A DNA stretch of 64,000 bases from Pomphorhynchus laevis (taxonomy: Eukaryota; Acanthocephala; Palaeacanthocephala; Echinorhynchida; Pomphorhynchidae). The DNA lies in NCBI GenBank assembly GCA_012934845.2, contig WNNJ02003745.1, positions 58,885 to 122,884 on the forward strand, given 5' to 3'. Shown piece after piece: positions 9,416 to 19,235 of this stretch (positions are counted from its first letter, which is position 1; each line of letters starts with the position of its first letter). Under the pieces are notes generated by a model. The model ran no database searches and had not been told where the DNA came from. It saw only the letters and a program-made list of their open reading frames with translations. Both the position numbers and the translations under genes were made by a program.

Positions 9416-10933
9416 TTAGTCTTCGAGCACAGCGCAAAACTCGCTGTGGTGGGTTGTCATAAGATTAATAGGTTTGGAACAGCTGGAACGTGGCGAGCGT
9501 AAGCATGCGGAAACTGATCGTGCGATTTCAAAACTGATGTCTCGTTTCATCTTTATGGCTAGATCAGGATAAGAACGCGTTGACCGATGCGTCAGTTTTG
9601 AAGCCGTGGTTTTGATTAATCTTTCCGCTTCTATGCCCATTCCTCCCGAAGTGGAGAAAATAAGAGGTATGAAAGACCCTCGTTCAACTAGCGCAATCCG
9701 TTCACTGTATTTGGCTTTCTTGCGACTCTCGTTGTATTCGAAAACAGACTCAGGCTTCCTTGATATGTTCGATTGAGCAGGTGCAGCAAATACATTAACA
9801 TCAAAAAATGTTCGCTCAAATCGACTACCGTGTAGCCCGGAACAAACTATGTCAAGACGCGCGCTTGGATCACGGGTTGTTGTTGTTCGTTCGAAAGTAA
9901 TATTTTCAGGAACCTCGGTTAGCTGAGGTTCGCAAGCTACGCCGTGAGATATGCGGCTAAGATAGTGTGAGATGATGTCGCGGACTGCATTATGCCGGAT
10001 CGAAGGCAAAGCACCTCGTCTACATGATAAGGAATGAGCCACACTGACTCGAGTGCCGCAAATGCAGTTGCTAACTCCAATCTTAGGATCAGTATGTCCA
10101 TACCTTGCGTTCAAAGCATCCCTGAATTCGTTAGAAGAAAGATAAAAATTTTCATGCTTGAGCGGAAGCGCACTTAACCACGAAGAAGCTCCACTGCGAG
10201 CAGCATGCGCGATCAGATTACTGGTTGCGGGTATCGCTAAGATCGGAATTTTAGAGAGGCGTTCTTGGTGCGATAGTGATCGTAGTGTCTTGATTTCGCT
10301 AAGCATAGTTTTCTGCCTCTCTCTTAGGCTATCGCCACCTGAACCAGAATTATAGGTTGAAATTAGCATGTTTGAGGATTTGCGTTCAAGTGTGGCTATG
10401 GTTGCAGGGTTCGCGATACCAATACCTCCAAATTTTAAAGGAGAGCACAATATTGACTTCCAGTCTTCATCGAGGTCCCAGGACACGAAGTTTGGGAGAA
10501 GCTGTGTGGTTAAGGTGTGTGACAGATCCGACCAGATAGTGGCTGAACAATCGCAGGTGCGCATTATATGTGTCCACTTAAATTGGACGGAGTTGATTAA
10601 TCCTGCAAAAGCGACATGCGAATCTACCTTGGCGACATAATCGAGACGTTGCAGCATTGTGGTCCATGTAGACAGAAGTTTTGCGGTTGCTGCATTTACA
10701 AAATCGTTGGACCCGACTGGACTGCCGAGAATGATGATTCCATCGGTGGAAGTTTTTATTTCGGGGTCGGGGAGGTTCGATTGATCAATATGAAGGTTTG
10801 ATAGGAGGTGAGACTTACGTGTGTTTACGAAATATCCATACTTTGGTCCATCGGTATGAAGCACTTCCCATACCTGTTTCAAAACGTCAGTGGTTCCAAT
10901 AAAGTTGGCGTCGTCTGCATATCATTTATAATA
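9416..10933 (-). CDS. LINE family R: RT C-terminal half plus restriction-like endonuclease (5'-truncated)
   Basis: Open frame of about 505 codons with no stop. It begins at the catalytic box YADDANFIG (about 10905-10932), then GYFVNTRKS and LGSPVG of the RT palm and thumb, a connector with FGGIGIANPATIATL, a zinc knuckle CICGTRVSVAHSLSC (C-x-C-x7-H-x3-C), RHNAVRD, then RLDIVCSG and FFDVNVF. That arrangement (C-terminal knuckle, then two acidic strands) is what R2-type, PD-(D/E)XK-like endonucleases show. Close relatives I recall are in cnidarians and sponges. An R2-type enzyme would nick target DNA to prime reverse transcription. The start is not native: at about 10936 the copy abuts the 3' tail of a J element, so the N-terminal RT and any DNA-binding domain are absent. 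Confidence 0.8.
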
Positions 10934-11118
10934 ATAATGCAGCGTTTTTATTTTCCCGTTAACGCCTGTCGGCTTCGGGTAACACAAAAGCCCTTAAACA
11001 GAAACAGTAGCATAGTAACAGAAACAGTAGCATAGTAATCAACATAATCAAACAAAATAAATGTAGCCACATTGCGTATAAAAACTGTAATGTTAGTACA
11101 ATGAAATGCATAAGCTAA
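10934..11118 (-). other. J-family 3' UTR with hairpin and ATT tail
   Basis: On the minus strand the UTR ends in a CCCG/CGGG hairpin (about 10950-10985), then AAATAAAAACGCTGCATTATTATT. The plus-strand J copy near 24.4 kb ends the same way (hairpin CCCAT/ATGGG, then CTGCATTATTATTA). A 20-bp direct duplication, AACAGAAACAGTAGCATAGT twice, lies at 10997-11037. Confidence 0.65.
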
Positions 11119-12952
11119 TCACAAGTACAACTGACCCTTGTCAATAAGTTTTAATGGCAAAGAGGATAAGTATGGACACTTAAAAACATGTAACAGAGAA
11201 GAGCAAGATAATGAGCAAAATCGACAATAACAGCTGGAAGTGCGAGAGTGGAAAGGAAGCCGAATAATGCAAAATTTTGAATGATAGCCATCTAATGATA
11301 GACGCCAGATAAGCGGACGTTTGTGATAGTTTGGGTTCCTCCAAGTTGATTGTGTGTAAACAGGGGAACATAATATATCAGGATCTAATCTACTGACTTT
11401 GGAATCAAAGAGATATCGGTTTTCTAAATAAGCATCTGTCGAGTCAAGATGTAAATCATTTAATATTTTTACTGACAAGGGTGTTGATCTACTAAGGACG
11501 GCCACAGCCGTAGAGGAAGCTTTGGGCGAGACCCCTACCACTCGCTTTAGGAATCGCCAGAAACATTTGTCAATTATCTGAAAATCCGTTGGTAACAAAT
11601 CGGTCCAGAAACATTTAATTCCATAACTCAAAATAGGTAGCAGCATTATGTTAAAGTAACTAACCGCACCCTCAAACGAAAGTAATCCAAGTTTAGAAGC
11701 AGCATTCGTAGATTTCAATACTTTTGCAGATTGTTTCAATAGATGCGCTTTGAATGACCATCGCGAGCTAAGCAAAAATCCAAGATACTTATATGTTGGC
11801 ACGAACTCTAAAATATTGTCCTTGATATACAGCACGTCATCACGACGACAAGGTCCACCTTTTCTGAATTTAATAATTTTGGATTTTTCTGTATTAATAA
11901 TGAGTCCATTAGTTTCGCAATAATTTAACAGAGCTGAAATCGCCAATTGAGCGTTATCCTTATTTAATGTTATCAAGGCTAAATCATCCGCATACAATAT
12001 AGTTGTAACATCTGATACTGATGAACGAATAAAATTTGGAAGGTCCAACAAAAAAAGAGAATAATAACGGGCTAAGCGGGTCTCCCTGTTGTACTCCACG
12101 ACTGGTGGTAAATACTTCGGAGTAATTCATGCCGTCAAAAATTCGTAATGAACTAGGCGCTAGGATCCTTTCGAGAAGTAATAGAAAATCACCATGAACA
12201 TTCACTTCTTTATGAAGCTTTGACAAAAGCAACGCTCTGTCTATAGAATCAAAGGCCTTGGCAAAATCGATAAACACAGCGTACAAGGAGGAGTGCTGAC
12301 GTATAGTATCCAGAACCTTTGACCTTAGAATTTGAAGAGCACTCAGTGTCGAATAACCTCTACGGAACCCATGTTGTTCAGATGGTAACAAATCACTGCG
12401 AAACCGAAGCAAACGCAACGCCATTAAATTCGATAAAACTTTATATGCATGATTAAGTAGCGCTATTCCCCTGTACGAGTCTTTACAGGAAGGGTCCCCT
12501 GAACCCTTGTAGATTACTTTAATTATGCCATCACGCCAACCAAGTGGGATAGGGTGGCCTCTAAGTATAGCATTGAAGAAAAATAGCCAATAGTCCGAAA
12601 CTAAGCCGAAGGTCTGTCTCATGTGTTCCACACACAATTGGTCTATTCCCGCTGCTTTACATGAGGACATCTTGAATAGACATAACTCAATTTCGTCTAA
12701 GTCAAAACTAAGATTAAGATGATTTTGGTCAATTAGATGGCAATAAAGAACACAATCCTTAGAATTAAAAGACGAAAGATTAGTTGAAGCTAGAATATTC
12801 AAAAAATGTTGACGCCACTGTTCCAAAGGAATCCGAGAAGCAAGATTACAAGATCTAGAGTGTAAAAGCCACGTAGCATTCTCTGCTCTGGAAAGCAGTC
12901 TTCGCTCTTTTGCTAATAAGTTCTCCAACTTAAACCTTTTCACACCATTCAA
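11119..12952 (-). pseudogene. LINE family J reverse transcriptase (jockey/R1-like), one frameshift
   Basis: Minus-strand RT in two overlapping frames, 12952-11984 and 12099-11119. Motifs in order: KAAGIDQLCVEHMR, SYRGIALLN, FIDFAKAFDS, GVQQGDPLSPLLF, LYADDLALI, TYKYLGFLLSSRWSFKAH, LPILSYGIK, and a C-terminal knuckle C-x2-C with H-x4-C (CRFCSLSC, LLHVFKC). GVQQGDPLSP together with a terminal knuckle places it with jockey/R1-type elements rather than L2. The only visible lesion is in a run of seven T just after LSPLLF (near 12045), a typical homopolymer slip. The N-terminal endonuclease is absent: at about 12958 the sequence meets the 3' tail of L2a, so J was either 5'-truncated or cut by that insertion. 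Confidence 0.85.
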
Positions 12953-12960
12953 ATATATAA

Positions 12961-13037
12961 TAATAATACAAATTTATTTAATGTGGCAAATGCGTACAAG
13001 CTGTACGCTTACAAGTCCACAAACAAAAATGAAAAAG
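12961..13037 (-). other. L2a 3' UTR hairpin and tail
   Basis: On the minus strand: stop codon, then GGACTTGTAAGCGTACAGC, whose hairpin is GCGTAC/GTACGC, then ATTTGCCACATTAAATAAA and an ATT-rich tail that abuts the J element. It is nearly identical to the end of the copy at 1238-1318. Confidence 0.8.
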
Positions 13038-16000
13038 TCAAGCAGATAAATTGTTAAAATGGGATCGGATTTGTCGTTTGAAGCACTGCAGGGAAGTTGA
13101 TTGGCGTATATGAATGGGCAGATGATTCCACGATAGAGGAGCAGCCACCAGGAAGGAGCGGAGTCCAAAGGAGGTAGAGTAGTTTGGGACATGTAAAAGA
13201 AGGGAATTACAGGAACGCAAGGAACAGTAAACAGGACGAGAATTATCAAGAAAAGGAAGGTTGAGAAATGAAGGGGTATGAAAAGTTACAAGGCGGAAAG
13301 CAACGATAAGAAGACGAATTTGAACACGACAATAAATTGTAGGCAAATCGAGAGAAGCAAGATGGTAGGATGTATGATCAAAACGACGAAGACGGAGGAG
13401 AATTCGGACAGCTGCGTTGACGATGCGTTGTAGGGGAAGAAGAGTGGATTTAGGTGAGTTGGAAAATAGACTAAGACAATAATCGAGTCTAGAAAAAAGG
13501 AGAGATGATATGAGAGTCATACAAGAAGGGAAATCGATCAATCTACGAACTTGACGGAGGTTGCGGAGTATCAAGGTAGATGAGCGTACTTTATCTCTAA
13601 CGAAAGGTTTAAGTGAAAGTCGGTTATCAAAATGGAAGCCTAGGAAAACGAGATTATCAACGATAGGAAGAATTGTAGAATTTAATGATACGGAGGGAGG
13701 TTCGAGGCCGAGGCGTCGAGGTACGATCCACATAATTTTGGATTTATCAGAATTCAGAGAAAGGCGAAGGGAAGAAAGATGATTGGAAATTGAGACAAGA
13801 CAGTCCGAAGCGGAAACACTAAGATCGTGAATACGATAAACAGGTGCATGAGCATAGATGAGAATGTCATCAGCATATTGCATAACATGGAAGTTAAATT
13901 TATGAGAAATCGAAGACAAATCACCAAGAAGAAGAGAGAAAAGTATAGGGCCTAATACGGAGCCTTGTGGAACACCGGACGGAATGGACGAAGGATGAGA
14001 GAGAAGAGTTAGAATATACGCGAAATGTACGGTTTGATAGATATGAAGAAAACCATGATACAGTGGGTAAAGAGAAGCCATAATCATGACGAAGGCGATG
14101 GAGAAGAATCGAGTGATCGACGATGTCAAAAGCAGACGATAGATCAAGAGAAACTATGACACTACATAATTTATGATCGCGCGATATGAGTAAGTCGTTA
14201 TAAACTTTAAGACAGACAATTTCGGTAGAGTAATTAGAGCGAAAAGCGGCTCGGAAGGGAGGAAATAAGTTAGATGAATAGAGATATGTTTTAACTTGCT
14301 TGAGAACGAGACGCTCAAGGAGTTTAGAGAGGGTTGGGAGAAGTGAGATTGGACGGTACGAAGATGGTAGTGAGGAGTCGAGAGATTGCTTTTTGATGAG
14401 AGGACGAACAGTGGCGCATTTCCAGATGGAAGGAAATGTACAGCTACGGATGGACGAGTTGAACAATGTGGTTAGGAAGGGTAAGATAAAGGAGCAGATA
14501 TTTTTAAGCAAGTGAGTGGGAATTGGGTCAGAAGGAGAGGTTTTATTAGGTAATGACAGCAGAACCGAAGAAACTTCATCAGACGAAACGGGAAGAAGGT
14601 GGAATAGTTCTGGGAGGGAAGTATTTAAAGAGAAGAGTGGGTACAAGGGGGCTATGGGTAGTAGGAAAAGTAAATTAGATAGCTTAGTTTGTAGATAAGA
14701 AGAAAATTCATCAGGATTTATATTACAAGGGGTAGATGATCGTGAAAGAATTGAGTTTAAGATTTTCCAATGAGATTTAGAGTTGGAAGATGACTCGAGT
14801 TGATTTCGCCAAAAGAGAGTACGTTTAGTACGTATAAGAATGAGATGTGAACGGCGTTGAGAAAAGTAGGAATCACGAAGATTTGGAGGGAGTGAGTCGG
14901 GTGAACGTTTAAGAAAGCGTTTATACATACGAAAAGAGTGACGGAGTCGACGCTTAGAAAGACTACAGTCATAATCGAACCAGGGAGCATGGCGCAAGCG
15001 CTGGGAACGTCGAAGTCGACTAGGCAGAAGGTTATTGAGGATCGACGTAAGTTCAGAATCAAACAGAATGCAGAGATCATCGGGAGAGAGATAGTTAAGA
15101 GGAAGTGAAAAGAGTGAAGAATTGAGTAAGGCTGTGCAGAGAACAGGGATATCGAGAAGCTTCCAGGGTCGACTTGGTGTAGATAAAGGTAAAGGCGGAG
15201 AAGGAGGATGGGGACGAGTAAGAGTAAGAGTGACAAGGAAATGATCGGACAAACCAGGATCAGTAATTGACAAGGAGGTATAGTCATTAAAGCAGTTAGG
15301 AACAGCAATGATGTCGAGAGCACCGCCGAGAATATGAGTTGGGCTTGTTGAAAGTAATTTATAGTTAAAATCAGAAAAAAGATTATTTAAAGTGATAGAG
15401 TCAGAGTCAGACGGGCGATCAAGACGAATGTTAAAGTCACCGAGAACAAAAGAAGGAGTATAAGACAATGAACAGTGAGACATTAGATCTGCAAGGTCGT
15501 TAAAGAAGATACGTGATGGGGCAACTGAACCTGGACGGTATACAATCACAAGTTCCAGAGGGAAAGGCGTTGATAATCTGCATATGAGTAATTCGAACGA
15601 AGTGTAACGGATGTTAACGTTGATTTTACGTAAAGACATTGGGTGACGAGCAATGGCAACAATACCGCCATGGTTAGACGCAGTAGATGTATGAGATGTA
15701 ATTTGACGAGCTGATTAAACTAGAGAACAAGCAGAGCGACATAGACGAATAGCAAGATCGTCGGAGTCAGAGTGTCAGGATTCGGTGATGCAGACAATAT
15801 CGATATATATAATTGATCGAAGATATCGAGAAGCATATCAGCTTTATGAAGAATGGAGCGAGTATTGAATAGACTAAGACGAAAAGTATGCTTAGGAGCG
15901 AGATCGACTAGCGAAGAAGACAAGGGGAGAGATGGGACGCCATCGAATTTTTGGCCTTGTGTGAAGAACGTGAAAATTTCCGTTGATTTTACGTATAGAT

Positions 16001-16040
16001 AAGGATGACTCGCCGTTTGTTTCACGTCAATGTTTTTCAA
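13038..16040 (-). pseudogene. L2a ORF2: APE endonuclease and reverse transcriptase
   Basis: Endonuclease N-terminus with LFNTRSILHKAD (about 15840-15900), then YRPGSVAPS, LGDFNIRLDRP and GLSDHFLVTL (15240-15560), giving the N, D/N and SDH landmarks of an APE nuclease. RT motifs follow: SYRPISLLPTLSKLLERLV, VSLDLSSAFDIVDH, GVPQGSVLGPILFS, MQYADDILIY, and the C-terminal FGLRSFLVAAPLSWNHLP. The frame is broken at least three times: a shift near 15.91 kb compared with L2b, a TGG-to-TGA change in the TESW box near 15.78 kb (further shifted downstream), and a 2-bp deletion near 14.0 kb just before the VPQGSVLG block. ORF2 follows ORF1 with a 14-bp overlap in a different frame, suggesting coupled translation or reinitiation in the live ancestor. 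Confidence 0.9.
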
Positions 16041-17259
16041 TGCGAGCTAAATTGAGCTGGGCAATATCAGAAGGGGAGCGGTCAGGAAAGATACGGCAAG
16101 TAGAGGAAGTGGTAAGAAGTTTAAAACGTTGGGAGAGTACCGAAGAGGCATGTGAACTATGTCGGAAAACGATTTTTAAGAGTGGAGGACTGAGATGATT
16201 GGATTTAGTGGATTTGTTTAAACGAATAAAGGATACAGGAGCGATATTATTGAAGACTGATGGGTTATCATCAGGTAGAATGGTTGCTAGGATAGACCTG
16301 AAAGCAGATACATCATCATCGAGGCGAGATTGTGGAGAAGCAGATTCTGAAAGCTTTAAGTTTGATATGATTATACAGCGATCGCGCGAAGGAAAACGAT
16401 TTCGTGGAAGTGGTGGACGGACAGAGCTGGTAGGAGTCGAGGTAGATGAGCAGATAGAAGTGGAAATGACAGGGGTGCTTGATAAAGAATTAATATTGGT
16501 TGGAGCAAGTGTGACAGGAGCGGGGTGTTGAATCGGTTGATCAGAGATGTGACTCGAGATGATTTTAAATGAAGGTTGTAAATTATTTGGAAGTGTTACG
16601 TGGGAGGTAGAGTAAGGAGAATTAAAATAGGTTGGGGCATGAGTGACAGGAATGGAGTGTTGAATCAGTTGATCGGAAATGTTACTGGAAATGATTTTGA
16701 TGGAAGGGTGTAAATTATTGAGAGGTGATACAGGAGAGGTCGAGTAAGGAGTACGTGAGGAGAATAAAGAAGTTTGAGATTTATTTAGATTGGGGGAGGA
16801 ATAGGAAAGAGGAGGTACGAGATGAAAAGCTTTACCGTTAGCATTGTTAGAATGAGAAAGATTAATGGAAGTTTGGTACGTAGTTGAACGAGGAGTGTGT
16901 GAGAGAGTAGGTTCAATAATGGGATTATATGATGCGAAGTCAGGTGTTGATGCGAGGGAAACATCTAAAACAGCATTGGTCTGAGTGGTCGTGTGTGATA
17001 CAGGAGTAGATGAGCAGGATAACTGTAGTAGTCGTACTGATGTACAAAAACCGCAAGTGAAATGTTTACGTTTATACACCGAGTGGTCGGATATTTTAAC
17101 ACGAACAAGTGTCCATACATCGCAATCTTTGGAATCGCATCCAACTTCAAAGCTGGTATAACCATCATTGCATTCCGATGTGGAAGATTCTTGATCAGGA
17201 ACAGGGATCTGAGATCGCGCTTTTTTAGGCATGACCTTTTGTCGATAGATTGAGCTCAA
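16027..17259 (-). CDS. L2a ORF1, RNA-binding-type protein with a Cys cluster
   Basis: Uninterrupted 410-codon frame. Near the N-terminus C41-x4-C46 and C69-x2-C72 (VGCDSKDCDVW and FTCGFC) form half of a PHD/ESI-like zinc finger, as in ORF1 of many L2 and CR1 elements. Residues about 80-290 are a low-complexity Ser/Pro/Thr/Asn linker with two internal repeats (around ISSNISDQLIQHSIPVT and ISSHISDQPIQHPAPVT). Residues about 300-405 carry the conserved ORF1 tail with PLLKIVF and IFPDRSPSDIAQL, probably an RRM-like fold. ORF1 proteins bind the element RNA and act as chaperones. The start could instead be the internal Met at codon 10 (MPKKARS). It is probably not expressed now, since its ORF2 is broken. 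Confidence 0.8.
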   Translation of the reverse strand: MSSIYRQKVMPKKARSQIPVPDQESSTSECNDGYTSFEVGCDSKDCDVWTLVRVKISDHSVYKRKHFTCGFCTSVRLLQLSCSSTPVSHTTTQTNAVLDVSLASTPDFASYNPIIEPTLSHTPRSTTYQTSINLSHSNNANGKAFHLVPPLSYSSPNLNKSQTSLFSSRTPYSTSPVSPLNNLHPSIKIISSNISDQLIQHSIPVTHAPTYFNSPYSTSHVTLPNNLQPSFKIISSHISDQPIQHPAPVTLAPTNINSLSSTPVISTSICSSTSTPTSSVRPPLPRNRFPSRDRCIIISNLKLSESASPQSRLDDDVSAFRSILATILPDDNPSVFNNIAPVSFIRLNKSTKSNHLSPPLLKIVFRHSSHASSVLSQRFKLLTTSSTCRIFPDRSPSDIAQLNLARIEKH

Positions 17260-17278
17260 TCCGCGAGCGTAGCGAGCG

Positions 17279-17460
17279 GAACTGACAGGAATAATCTGGA
17301 ACTGACAGGAATAATCTGGAACTGACAGGAATAATCTGGAACTGACAGGAATAATCTGGAACTGACAGGAATAATCTGGAACTGACAGGAATAATCTGGA
17401 ACTGACAGGAATAATCTGGAACTGACAGGAATAATCTGGAGCTGACAGGAATAATCTGGA
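17279..17460 (-). repeat. Nine tandem 20-bp repeats upstream of L2a ORF1
   Basis: Unit AACTGACAGGAATAATCTGG repeated nine times. Eight units are identical and the last has one change. It sits directly 5' of ORF1 on the element strand, preceded there by a short CGAGCG-rich stretch. A 5' array in a LINE recalls the promoter monomers of mouse L1, so a promoter or regulatory role is plausible but unproven. The protein frame over it (LSVPDYSCQFQIIPV periodicity) is only the repeat translated. Confidence 0.9.
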
Positions 17461-17461
17461 A

Positions 17462-17672
17462 TGTATGTTTATTAGAAACCAAAATTTTTTATATGTATTC
17501 TTTCTTTCCCAAATATATTACTTGCTCTAGCAACTAAGTTGGAATGAACTAATAATTTCGATTTGTTCGGATTAATGAAATATCCATACTGCTGACCTCT
17601 TGCTCTAAATAGGTCCCAAACGATTTCGAGGTCTATTTTCCCAACGAATGTTGAATCATTTGCATACCAAAA
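17462..17672 (-). pseudogene. LINE family R fragment around the YADD box
   Basis: The minus strand reads YANDSTFVGKIDLEIVWDL then GQQYGYFINPNKSKLLVHSN. This aligns with YADDANFIG and GPKYGYFVNTRKSHLL of the 9.4-kb copy, which covers the same stretch, so it is an independent and more diverged copy. The catalytic YADD reads YAND. Confidence 0.75.
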
Positions 17673-17689
17673 AAGTTATGTATTTGTGT

Positions 17690-18168
17690 CTTAAAATAAT
17701 GGTTTTTATTTTACATGGCAAATGTGTGCCGGCGAACGCTTACATGACCACAAAAAAGTCTAAATTGTTTGAAAAGGTGGGTACGGAGACGACATTTGAA
17801 TGCATTAGAGGAGGGAGCTCGGCGGACGTCGAGTGGGCGCTGATTCCAGGCGAGTGGGACGGCGACGAGGAAGGATCGGATACCGTAATTTTTGGAATAA
17901 TTGGAAACGTGGAGTAAGAGGGGATTACGGCACGCAGTGATAGAGAGAGGTAGGGCGAGTGTCGTCTAAGAAATGGAAGCTGATGAACGATGGGGAGCCG
18001 ACAGCGATGAGACGAAAAGTTACGAGAAGAAGACGGAGTTGTATGCAGATGTACATGGTGGGCCTGGAGAGTTGAGCAATATATGTGAATGTGTGGTCAA
18101 AGCGACGAAGACATAAGGTCACTCGAACTGTGGTGTTGATTATGCGTTGTAGGGGTAGGATGATTGGG
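17690..18168 (-). mobile_element. LINE L2b 3' fragment
   Basis: Minus strand: C-terminal region of L2b ORF2 from the LRRFDHT segment to the end, then the L2b hairpin (near 17725-17755) and tail at 17690. It is several per cent diverged from the 19-kb copy and frame-broken. It faces another L2b 3' fragment on the plus strand at 18353, giving a head-to-head pair. Confidence 0.8.
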
Positions 18169-18350
18169 TATCTGATGGTATGATGGTATCATACCATCAT
18201 ATGATAGTATGATACCCATCATATGATGCCAGATTTACCTTAGCATATGATGATATACCATATCATATGATAATATACCCCAGCATATGATGCTATCATA
18301 TTATGGGGTAGGATGATTGGATATCTGATGGTATTTGATGGTATGATGGT
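18165..18350. repeat. Palindromic ATCATATGATGGTA-type simple repeat
   Basis: Degenerate repeats of ATCATATGAT, GATGGTAT and GATACC, separating two inverted L2b ends. The flank GGGGTAGGATGATTGG occurs at both edges (18153-18168 and 18304-18319), which suggests the spacer arose by local duplication at the junction. Confidence 0.7.
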
Positions 18351-18352
18351 AT

Positions 18353-18725
18353 CCACCATCCACATTCGCATCAAACTCCGCCTTTTTCTCGTAACTTTTC
18401 GTCTCATCGCTTTCGGCTCCCCATCGTTCATCAACGTTCTTTTCTTGGACGACACTCCCCCCACCTCGCTATCGCTGCGTTCCCGTCATACCCTCTTACT
18501 CCACGTTCCCAATTACTCCAACAACTATGGTCTCCGATCCTTCCTCGTCGCCGCCTCACTCGCCTGGAAGCAACTCCCTCTTGACGTCCGCCGTGCTCCC
18601 TCCTTAATCACATTCAAACACCTCCTCCGTTCACACCTTCTCGACACATGATTTACATTTTTGTTTTGTTGTGATCATGTAAGCGTGCGCTAGCACGCAT
18701 TTGCTACGTTAAATAAATCTTTTTT
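18353..18725 (+). mobile_element. LINE L2b 3' fragment
   Basis: Plus strand, in frame from 18355 to the ORF2 stop near 18651: IHIRIKLRLFLVTFRLIAF, then NYSNNYGLRSFLVAASLAW and the end LLRSHLLDT. The 3' UTR follows with hairpin GCGTGC/GCACGC, then ATTTGCTACGTTAAATAAA and a short T-rich tail. Confidence 0.85.
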
Positions 18726-18730
18726 TTATT

Positions 18731-19030
18731 TATCAACCCTCCTTTTCTTGATAATTCTCGTCATGTTTACTGTTCCCTGCGTCCTGTAATTTCCTTCTTT
18801 TACATGTCCTAAACTACTCTACCTCCTTTGGACTCCGCTCCTTCCTAGTGGCTGCTCCTCTATCGTGGAATCATCTGCCCATTCATATCCGCCAATCAAC
18901 CTCAACGCCGTGTATCAAACGCCAAATCCGATCCCATTTGAATAATTTATCTGCATGACTTTTTCATTTTTTGTTAGTGGACTTGTAAGTGTGCTGCTGG
19001 CACGCATTTGCCACGTTAAATAAATTATTA
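18731..19030 (+). mobile_element. LINE L2a 3' fragment
   Basis: Begins in the C-terminal part of L2a ORF2 (SFLNLPFLDNSR region) and runs to its 3' UTR hairpin (about 18985-19005) and an ATT tail (19018-19050). A few small indels break the frame. It sits directly behind the L2b fragment, so the two are separate insertions. Confidence 0.8.
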
Positions 19031-19235
19031 TTATTAATAATAATATTTTTTGAATATTTTTTATTTTTTCGTTGTTTGCTCTATGTGAGTCCGTGGCGGT
19101 ATGCCCGGAACGCCACATCAGCTTGCTTCGCAATGCCAAAAGGCATTTGTTCCCTTAAAAAAAAACGATTTATTTTAACGTGGCAAATGCGTGCCAGCGC
19201 ACGCTTACATGACCACAATAAAACAAGACTGTGAA

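Larger units (their letters stand above)
12960..17460 (-). mobile_element. LINE L2a, near full-length copy
   Basis: Complete element layout on the minus strand: 5' array of nine 20-bp repeats (17279-17460), ORF1 (17259-16027), ORF2 (about 16040-13038), short 3' UTR with hairpin, and an ATT-rich tail at 12960. It lies between a J element (left) and an R fragment (right). ORF1 is open; ORF2 carries at least three lesions. Coding sequence is clearly richer in G and C than the flanking DNA. Confidence 0.9.

Noticed and set aside
14565-14590. CATCAG next to GAAACG inside L2a, resembling hammerhead boxes
   Set aside because: They lie in RT coding sequence without stem II between them; chance occurrence.
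13561-16531. Plus-strand frames opposite the L2a element
   Set aside because: Antisense shadows of ORF1 and ORF2. Their Arg/Glu/Ser-rich composition is the complement of the coding strand.
17225-17482. Frame translating as a periodic LSVPDYSCQFQ protein
   Set aside because: It is the 20-bp LINE 5' array read on the minus strand. A 20-bp unit cycles through frames and the frame stays open only because the unit lacks stops.
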